NCBI GenBank assembly: GCA_030427585.1
Contig: JAUIBW010000011.1
Coordinates: 1-64,000 of the forward strand
Direction: 5' to 3'
DNA from: Bacteroidia bacterium
Lineage (GTDB): Bacteria; Bacteroidota; Bacteroidia; Flavobacteriales; Flavobacteriaceae
Length of the DNA: 64,000 nt
Shown: one piece after another, positions 1 through 8,200 of the stretch
How the letters are laid out: the number at the start of each line of letters is the position of its first letter
How positions within the stretch are numbered: position 1 is the stretch's first letter
Made by a program: the position numbers and the translations under genes
The notes under the pieces: model-generated
The model's database searches: none
Told to the model about the DNA's origin: nothing
The model's input: only the letters and a program-made list of their open reading frames with translations

Positions 1-148
1 GTTTTACTTTGCTCAAAATAAAAACAGGTGTTTTTTTGTAACATAGTATTCAAATTAAAGAAGATTGGATACCTAAAAGATACAATAATAAAATTGACAA
101 ACAAATACAACAACCTAAAAATCAAACAAATAAAGCCTTAACTTAATG

Positions 149-421
149 ACATTGGACGAGCGCTAGCGGGGGGTCTCCCGTACCATTATTGGCAACTATG
201 AACGGAACGAGAACACTCCATCAATTGACATTCTGTTGAAGATTGCCAAAACCTTTGATGTATCTGTTGATTATTTAATTGGTGAAGGACAACTATCCTC
301 CTATGATAAAGAAGCCTTAAAACGTATTAATGATATCGAGCATCTACCCGATGAAGATAAACAACATATCTTTTATCTGATCGACAATCTCGTAAAAGCT
401 GCTAAACTTAAAACACTATAA
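149..421 (+). pseudogene. 5'-truncated XRE-family HTH regulator
   Basis: The open frame after the in-frame stop at 164-166 encodes the second half of an XRE/Cro helix-turn-helix domain (RTIIGNYERNENTPSIDIL, then LLKIAKTFDVSVDYLIGE) and a short helical tail ending at 421. Full members of this family begin about 30 residues earlier with a GxRIKxLR helix, which is missing. The ATG at 145 reads into TAG at 164 within a GC-rich motif, so the domain is cut at its 5' side. A TTG at 236 could start a 61-aa product, but that would lack the recognition helix. I read this as a decayed or rearranged regulator. Confidence 0.6.
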
Positions 422-545
422 ACCAAAAACAGCCATAACCCATTTTATAAGATCGTGACTGTTTTACTATTTCTTACTCTTACCCTGCCAAGCTATAACG
501 CCACTAGCAAATGCTAGCGGGAGCCGTTACGAATTCTAGCGGGAG
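163..545. repeat. Three copies of a CTAGCGGG-type motif
   Basis: CTAGCGGG occurs at 163-170, about 514-521 and about 536-543; the last two continue as GCGGGAGC. The middle copy is the right arm of an imperfect inverted repeat (TAACGCCACTAGC ... GCTAGCGGGAGCCGTTA). The first copy lies exactly where the XRE gene loses its 5' end. It may mark a small mobile or recombining element. There is no protein-coding capacity. Confidence 0.4.
426..465 (+). terminator. Weak stem-loop after XRE fragment
   Basis: AAAACAG and CTGTTTT form a 7-bp stem with a long loop a few bases after the stop of the truncated regulator. It is a weak terminator candidate only. Confidence 0.25.
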
Positions 546-556
546 CAGGGGGTTAT

Positions 557-790
557 TCACAGATAAATTATAGTAACCAAAAGAATTCCTGATATAACAA
601 ATAATATGAATTCTTTTCTTAATCTTCTCAAAATCATGGTATCATTGTCATTTTTATTTTTGAAATCAAAAAAATAAAAATTTTTATTGATATATTCTTC
701 ATCTTCAGAATAAAGACTTTGGATTTTAACGCCTCTAAAATAGGCAAATATTAATATAAGAATTATTATAATTATTTTAAACGCTACCAT
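557..790 (-). CDS. Small membrane protein, candidate RHS immunity protein
   Basis: This is a 77-aa protein starting at the ATG at 790; a TTG at 796 is also in frame. The ATG overlaps the stop codon of the RHS gene (ATGGTAG), which implies translational coupling. There are two hydrophobic segments, near residues 3-20 and 59-77, separated by a charged middle, so a two-pass inner-membrane protein is likely. I do not recognise the family. The position directly after the variable tail of an RHS protein is where polymorphic toxin loci carry immunity genes, so immunity is an inference from position. No gene follows before the left-edge repeats. Confidence 0.6.
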   Translation of the reverse strand: MVAFKIIIIILILIFAYFRGVKIQSLYSEDEEYINKNFYFFDFKNKNDNDTMILRRLRKEFILFVISGILLVTIIYL

Positions 791-3700
791 CTCCAATCAA
801 TATCTACTTGTGTTCTAAAGTTTAATTTACCGATTATACCAAGACCATATGCATCTAAAGATTCTTTAATATCTTCTTGAAATCCTAAATGCACACTTAA
901 CCCAGATTTACTTATTTTGTCTATTTTAGATTCAACAAAAGGAGCTCCAATTCCTGCATTCCCATCTATTTTAGGAATAACTTGCCCCCATGTACCTGAT
1001 CTCAGTTGCCATGTTGAACCAGCTTTAATATCACCTTTTAAAGATTCTATTTTGCCCGAAATTAGGTTTCCTTTTAAAACTCCTCCTTCACCCATGTAAT
1101 ATGTTTTTGATCCAGTTCTATATTGACCATTAACATAATCAATAGTATTTTTAAATTCTAATAATCTTACAGTGGGGCCAGTTACAGACCAACCTTTAAC
1201 AAAATGATCTCGCGCTCTTCCAGCACCAAAATCCAATGATCCGGAGTATTCAAATGCTGTATTAGTTGCACGTATTTTCCCTAAACCTCCATACCCAAAA
1301 TTCTTTGTAGAAATAGTAAGACTTCCTAAACTATTCTCTCCATTAAAGTCAGTTGTTGAACTTCCATATTCAGAAGTCGAATTTCTCCAATGCCATTTAT
1401 CATCACTTCCTTTCCAAATTTCCCCTCCATGCCTTTGTTTATAAAACCAAGCTCTAATCCTTCCAAAAAGCCCTCCATCAGGATCAATCCCATTAATTGG
1501 ATCATTTCCCATTCCAAGATAAGGTGATGCGAACTGCCCATACGGATCGGTCGTCAACCATCTACCAACTCTAGCATCCCACAATCTCAGTTCAAACGCT
1601 TCCTTTCCGGTTTCTGGGTCGAGTTCCTGTCCCTGGTATGCATACCTGTAGGGTTCGTTTGTGATCCTGCGGTTAGGCATGGGCATCCCAAAAGGGTAGT
1701 AATCAGTTGCACTGGTTATGGCCATAGGCTGCCCTTGTGCATTTCTACCTACTACCGCACGTACATTACCCAAATGATCGGTTAATTGGTATAAATGAAT
1801 CCCATCTGATTTTCTTATTCCTAATCTGCTTGCGCCATAGATCGTATTCTCTATAACTTGCCCGTTACGATAAATCGCCATTGCTGTTCCTGCTGCATCC
1901 CGCACATAATGCTCTGTAAAAGTTAGGCTTCCGTTGCTAGGGTTATAGGATTCTTTACGCACCCTATGTCCCTTGTCATTGTAAAAGAACTTAACCAGTG
2001 ATTGATTTCCTTTTTTTACTTCGATTACCAAACCACTGGCATTGTAAATATAGGTAATATTTTCAGAACTATTCTTTATTAATTGTCCAATACTATTATA
2101 CTCATAATTATCACCGTTTTGGTCTCCTATATCTTCTGCTCCTGCCACATCGCCGGCAGCATCCTCTACTCTTCTTAATTGGTTTGGCTTATAGAGTTCA
2201 TTAGGGTTAGCGGGATTGGGGTCATCATAATACTTATACGATAACTGATCCATAGCATTATTACCATTCTCTGTATGCTTATTACGATGTAATGATAAGA
2301 TATTACCGTTGGCATCATAGGTAATATTGTCTACTTTATAATCGCCATTACTATCCTCATTAAAGGCTACTTCTGCTCCTACAATACTTGCAGAAAATGC
2401 ACTCCCGGCTTTACTATGAAATCCGGGTTTTAATGTAATCGATCCGCTAGCTGTAAGATTAAGAGTCGCCCCAGAATTGATCACATCGGTAGATATAATA
2501 TCTTCTTGCCCTGTAGCAGCAGCACCTTCTCCATACGTCCCATACACAGCAGATTTTAACCAATTGTTACGATCATACTGGTAACTATATACATGGTGTT
2601 TCCCTTGGATTGGGTTATAATCAGAGTTCCAACGGATTCCTTTGATATTACCATTATATTGGTCTTTACCGTAGGGTACACTCTTGATACTTGCTACAGG
2701 GCGGTTATAGTCTTCGTTATGGTAATCCAAAATCATCCCAAAAAGGTCATTGCTATCTCCTCCCGGGTCATTAGTATTTGTTAAACTAGGATGATTGATA
2801 CTTTTTAACGCTCCTTGTAAATTATAGATATAATCTATCCCCTGTAACCCTTGAGCAATATTGGTACGTTTTAAGCCCCCGGTTTCATAATACTCGTAGG
2901 TAGCTTGTTCTGTAAAATTGGTATCATCTACCGATGTTTCTACTTTGGTTAAACTATAATCTGCAGGATCATAGGTATAGCGATGTACAAACTGTTCTCC
3001 AGGCATTCCCTTTTGGTAATATACTTTGGTAACCTGGCTGGTTACAGGATCATATACATAATCTATTGTTTTTACCCCCGACAATCCATTAATCTGCTGT
3101 ACAATCCATTTGACACGTCCATAGATATCATAACTATACCAGGTGGTCGTGGTTTCTGGGTTTACGGTATATGTTTTTGAAACATTACCCGCTATAAAAG
3201 ACTGTTGCGCATAATTATTTTTTCTGGTATCACTACCAAAAGCAGTAGATAATCCATTATTGTCATTACTATCATATTGTGTGACATGTTGTTCTTTTTT
3301 GGTTCCAGAAGGTAAGCTTGCATCCGGATCACTGGTTGTAAAACCAGTATGTATAAGTACCCCACTTTCTATCGGGCGTCCTCGATCATCATAGTTGGTA
3401 TAAGAAAACTCTCCCACCGCCTGTTGCTTACTATTTTGTGAGAAGCGTATTTGCCCGTCTCGACGATACTTAAACCAGGCCTCTCCTTCATCGGGACTCT
3501 TTGTATATTCTAATTGCCCCAAAGCATTGTATTGATACTCACTTTTTAATTTATGTAGTGGTTGATACGAAGACACTAAACGCCCTGCTTTGTCGTATTC
3601 ATTAAGGCTATAATCATAATAATTTTCGGGATATGTAATATGATTAGGAGTATGGTTCCCTATAGTTGCGATTCGATAAAATCCACTAGGTAGATTTTCA

Positions 3701-5250
3701 AAAGCTATATCCGTTTTTTCTTCTGTAATTAGGTTATACACATCAAATAGATTATTATTATCCATAACCCAACCTAAATCATTCTTAACTACTATTCCTG
3801 TTTCACCTACGGGAATATGAATATCTATATAACTTTGATCTTCTTTCAGAATTACCGTAGAATATCTGGTTTCCTTATTTCCTGCTTCATTACCACTACG
3901 GGCAGCCGCCAGGGTATTACCATCGGTATCTGTAAATACTACATTATCTATCCCATGTACATCCCTGCTAATTGTTTTAATAATCTTATAATTATTATAT
4001 TTTGCATCTCCAAAAGCAGCAGTACTTGATAGTTCTTGCCCGGCGGGCATAGAGAAGACATATCCGTTTTTCCATTGTCCATCAATTTTGTTACCTCCAA
4101 CAGTTTTTAGTATTGCTCCCGGGTTTAACTCACTATATATGGTACGAGAATACGGTCGTTCTGTGATGTCTTGGTACGGTTCTTTGGTATTTGCTGTACT
4201 ATAGTACCATCCTAAGGAATTTATCTGTGTACCCAAGACCGCAGGGTTCTCTGGATCGTTTTCAAAATCTGTTACAGTAAGTTTACTTCCATTGACTTTT
4301 TTAATAAAATCTTCCTTATAGAAAAAATCCAGATTAATATCAGTATTGGTAGGAGCACTTAATGTTTGCAATGCTGGTCGTCCCTGACTATCATACAATG
4401 TCTGTGTAGCCCATGTTTCCCCGGTTTTAAGATCTTTGCTTTGTGTTTGTACAGATTTTCCTAAAGCATCAAAATACGATTTACTTTTTGCTACTTCCTT
4501 ACTTGTAATATCATAACTTATAACTTTTACGGTATTCCAAGGTTCATCTACATCTGTCTGTTCAGGAGGGCAGCCATTTTCCTGACCACTTACCCCCGGG
4601 CATTTGTCATTACTGTTACTCACATACGTTTTACCATCATTTGGCGGATCACAATTTGGGCTTGTCACCGGATTACCCTCTCCAAAACTATCACCATCAC
4701 TATCTACATACCAGGTAGAACTAAACCCTATTGCAGCATTATTATCATCACAATCCTCATTATTAAGCACATAACTACCTGCCGGTTTGGTACAGGAAAG
4801 AATTCCATTTGTACCCCGAACTCCTTTTCCATCTCCATCATTATCTTCGTACCATCTTGTTTCAAGTGTGATACTTGCATTATTATCATCACAATCTCTA
4901 TTATCACTTATATATCCCAAGGGTTTTGAACATGCCATTACATAAACTGTACGCGATCCATACCCATCATTATCTTTATCCTGATACCATTTTACAGGAG
5001 TTATAATATTAGGATCATTATCATTACAATCACCTCCATTAGCTACTCCAGGATATGGATCTCCCGGGCAAATATATTGGCTAAACTGCTGTCCTCCAAC
5101 ACCATCATTATCATTATCATAATATCGTTCTACCCAGATCTGATCCTGGGTTTGGCAATGTAAGGGGTCTTCTCCTTCTTGGGCCAATAGTGATAAAGTA
5201 CTATTAAAAACTAAAAAAAGTAGTATAAGATTTTTCATTGTATAATTCAT
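784..5250 (-). CDS. RHS-repeat polymorphic toxin-like protein with MopE-type metal-binding repeats
   Basis: A 1488-aa secreted protein with a signal peptide in the first ~24 residues (a second ATG at 5238 gives MKNLILLFLVF). Residues ~35-220 hold about four repeats of the DxDxDGxG...DCDDNxxxI type, typical of MopE-like and thrombospondin-type calcium or metal sites. A Bacteroidota RHS region with many YD-type repeats follows. Near residue 960 is a short segment (SGSITLKPGFHSKAGSAF) resembling the 3-coathanger domain. The RHS core signature (YAYQGQELDPETGKEAFELRLWDARVGRWLTTDP..., abbreviated) ends at DPDGG near residue 1260. The last ~228 residues (787-1470) are a Gly- and beta-rich tail of unknown family, in the place where RHS toxins carry their toxic domain. 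It lies 21 bp after the 1869-aa partner gene. Confidence 0.85.
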   Translation of the reverse strand: MNYTMKNLILLFLVFNSTLSLLAQEGEDPLHCQTQDQIWVERYYDNDNDGVGGQQFSQYICPGDPYPGVANGGDCNDNDPNIITPVKWYQDKDNDGYGSRTVYVMACSKPLGYISDNRDCDDNNASITLETRWYEDNDGDGKGVRGTNGILSCTKPAGSYVLNNEDCDDNNAAIGFSSTWYVDSDGDSFGEGNPVTSPNCDPPNDGKTYVSNSNDKCPGVSGQENGCPPEQTDVDEPWNTVKVISYDITSKEVAKSKSYFDALGKSVQTQSKDLKTGETWATQTLYDSQGRPALQTLSAPTNTDINLDFFYKEDFIKKVNGSKLTVTDFENDPENPAVLGTQINSLGWYYSTANTKEPYQDITERPYSRTIYSELNPGAILKTVGGNKIDGQWKNGYVFSMPAGQELSSTAAFGDAKYNNYKIIKTISRDVHGIDNVVFTDTDGNTLAAARSGNEAGNKETRYSTVILKEDQSYIDIHIPVGETGIVVKNDLGWVMDNNNLFDVYNLITEEKTDIAFENLPSGFYRIATIGNHTPNHITYPENYYDYSLNEYDKAGRLVSSYQPLHKLKSEYQYNALGQLEYTKSPDEGEAWFKYRRDGQIRFSQNSKQQAVGEFSYTNYDDRGRPIESGVLIHTGFTTSDPDASLPSGTKKEQHVTQYDSNDNNGLSTAFGSDTRKNNYAQQSFIAGNVSKTYTVNPETTTTWYSYDIYGRVKWIVQQINGLSGVKTIDYVYDPVTSQVTKVYYQKGMPGEQFVHRYTYDPADYSLTKVETSVDDTNFTEQATYEYYETGGLKRTNIAQGLQGIDYIYNLQGALKSINHPSLTNTNDPGGDSNDLFGMILDYHNEDYNRPVASIKSVPYGKDQYNGNIKGIRWNSDYNPIQGKHHVYSYQYDRNNWLKSAVYGTYGEGAAATGQEDIISTDVINSGATLNLTASGSITLKPGFHSKAGSAFSASIVGAEVAFNEDSNGDYKVDNITYDANGNILSLHRNKHTENGNNAMDQLSYKYYDDPNPANPNELYKPNQLRRVEDAAGDVAGAEDIGDQNGDNYEYNSIGQLIKNSSENITYIYNASGLVIEVKKGNQSLVKFFYNDKGHRVRKESYNPSNGSLTFTEHYVRDAAGTAMAIYRNGQVIENTIYGASRLGIRKSDGIHLYQLTDHLGNVRAVVGRNAQGQPMAITSATDYYPFGMPMPNRRITNEPYRYAYQGQELDPETGKEAFELRLWDARVGRWLTTDPYGQFASPYLGMGNDPINGIDPDGGLFGRIRAWFYKQRHGGEIWKGSDDKWHWRNSTSEYGSSTTDFNGENSLGSLTISTKNFGYGGLGKIRATNTAFEYSGSLDFGAGRARDHFVKGWSVTGPTVRLLEFKNTIDYVNGQYRTGSKTYYMGEGGVLKGNLISGKIESLKGDIKAGSTWQLRSGTWGQVIPKIDGNAGIGAPFVESKIDKISKSGLSVHLGFQEDIKESLDAYGLGIIGKLNFRTQVDIDWRW

Positions 5251-5271
5251 TTAAGAATAATTATTAGTTTT

Positions 5272-8200
5272 TTAATGTTGAATACCTATATTACCGTTAC
5301 CATCTCCTTCTCCTTCTCCATTCCCAGAGCCTCCATCAGAATTACAATACCCCAGATAAAAAGTTTGTTTAGAAGCTGTCTCACCAGTAACATTATCTTT
5401 TATCTCGGCAATAAAAGGAATCTCTTCGCATAATTCATCTACCAAATTGAGCGTATTGGTATTTCCCCAAGCTCCAAATGTTAGATTATCACTTGGCCCA
5501 CCTGGAACTCCTACTGCCCAACGATACGAATAATCATCACTACCATTATATCCACTTGCAGTTATCGTACCCGTTAGACCTACAATTTTCACATTAAGAA
5601 CAATATTGAGCGGGGGCTCTGTTCCCGTAGGGTCTTCATCGCAGTTATCATTTTTATAATGATAATCCACATCCTTGATTAGCTTCATCCCCCCTGAAAC
5701 ACCAATAGCATCAACGGTTTCAGTCGATGTTTTTATTAATCTTCCAACTTCATCATATTCATAATGTGTTGCCAGGTTATTGGCTCCGAGTATATAGCTT
5801 AGTTCATCCCACTCATTATAGACATAACTGGTCATAGATGAAGAGACAGGAAGCATTCTAAAATCATCCACATCTATAGTTGCCCCACTACCATTAGATG
5901 ATACACTTACCAGCGTTTCGCTTGTAGAAAGATCTACATATCCATTCAACATCATCCAATTCCCAGCAGTAATTGTCTCATTGCTATTAAAATATGTTTC
6001 TATAGGGAAATTTGTTCCATTCTGAACTAGTATATTAAGATTATTTTCCTGCCCTTTGCGCACCCATACTGAAACTCTAAAATTTGATTTTGCGCCTATT
6101 CTGTTTGGATCCGGAGGAAGTTTTACCTCAAACGCTGTACCCCCTGTCATTCTCACCACATGTTTACCCGTATGTGCATCTGGAACTGCAACTATATTTC
6201 CAGAAATTTTCACTTCTCCGTCAGCATACACATTGTTACTACCTGCTGCAACATACTCTGCCCCACAATAGTACATTTCGGTATATTTTGCATTGGCCAC
6301 TGCAATAATTTTACTATTATTATCACCCATCTTGGTAGCAATACTATTATTATTAATATCAGATGCTTCTAACGGCATTGAATAGTGATCATACATCGTT
6401 ACCCTAGAGGTATTGATCCACTTAGGGTTGGTTTGTGTACTTCCCCAGACGAATCCATCAAAATCTCCTGTATACCCTATATATGCTCCGTCACTATCTA
6501 CCTCTCCTTTCCAGGTAAAGGTTTTATGCTTTCGCCAGATTTTTTGAGCCCCTGTAGCTAATGGTTCTATCGTGCCATCGTGTTTTCGATATGTCCAATT
6601 ATCGTTCCAGGTGGTAATATCTGCTCCTATTGTTTTCCAGGTAGTACCCTCTTTGATTTGGGTTAGATTTGCTGTCTCCTGACTTAGCATATTTTTATAA
6701 TTACTATCATCAACTTTATTTCCCATCAATTGATATTTATTATACGCCGGGATACTCCTGGTTTTATATATCGTTCCGTCTTTCAATGTTTGTAACTGTT
6801 CTAATAGTTTTCCAGTAAATGGATCATATTTTTCATAAAAAGTTGTAAAACTGAAATTATTTTTAGTCACCTTAGTTTGCTTTAAAATCTTTAATTTTTT
6901 CAGTTTACTTGATGCATTAACATAGTATTTCTTCTTCGTACCACTACGTACATGTAGTTTTATTTTTTTAAAAGTCTCTTGTATAAAACCTTGTTTATTA
7001 TCATCAAATCCGTATTCGTTTTCGGTAGAAGACATTAATTGATTTTCAGAGTTATACTCCTTCTTATATAATAATGTACCTATTGCAGAAGTATTATCCT
7101 CTAATCGATGTCTTGTGAAGTTTACATCTACATTTTCTAAACCTCCTCCTTCTGTCACAATCAGATTCACATCGTTTTTATCTGTATTTTGAGATTTTTG
7201 CAGAGATAAGAAATCACCCATAACAAAACCATTACTATTACTTTCAAAATTCTGAATGGTATTAAACTTATATGCTGTCGCGCCAGTAATTTTATTATTA
7301 GCCGAGTATCTACTAACTTTTACATGTTGATATAATACGGATGGGGCTGGTAATTCTGTAAGAAATGGTATGTTCTTTGTATAGTCAGCCGGAGCATAAG
7401 GTGTCGTTCCTGAGTTTTTACCCGTATCAGGATTAGTATATGAATATCGGGATTCATACCTATCATTATTTTCATTAGAAACTATAAGTTTTTTTACTCT
7501 TATCCCTCCTCCTTTATTAGTCTCAGAGTTTTTATTAGAATAAAATTTATATCGAACCCTGGTTCCATTGCTAGTATGTATGGGGTCTCCACAACTATTC
7601 TCATCTATTTTTGTAAACCATCCGTTATACGTTTCTTCTATTCTTTCGTAAAATACCCAATCACTTTTTTGACAGTTAACTCCTCGTCTCACAACCGAGC
7701 TATAATGTGTATTTGGTATATTAAACACAACCAAATCTTCACTTACCTGAGAAACATTACAGTACTTCGCTACATCACCAATCCTATGAGGAGAACTTCC
7801 CGGAGGATGCCTCCAATATAGAACATCTACATAAGCATCAGAATTGGTTTTAAAATATTTTCTGAAATCTATTTTATCAGTAGAACCATCTACATTGCTA
7901 AGATGTACATATTTATTTCCTCCGGCATCCCCTACAAATTTGAATTTTAACTTATCGGTAAAAACTCTATTGGTTTTAACGACTTCTTTATATTCATCTT
8001 CTTCGTATTCTACTGTTATTTTACCTCCAGTAGGTATTTTTATCTCATTTAAACTCCAAATAGCAGGATCATTCTGGTAATATCCCCAAGGATTTGCACT
8101 ACCCTTATCAAAAACAAAAGATTTATTATGATAATCAAATGTATACGGCGGAATTAAGCATTTCTCTCCTTTACCTTTCATGCTTACAGAACTTAGAGTT

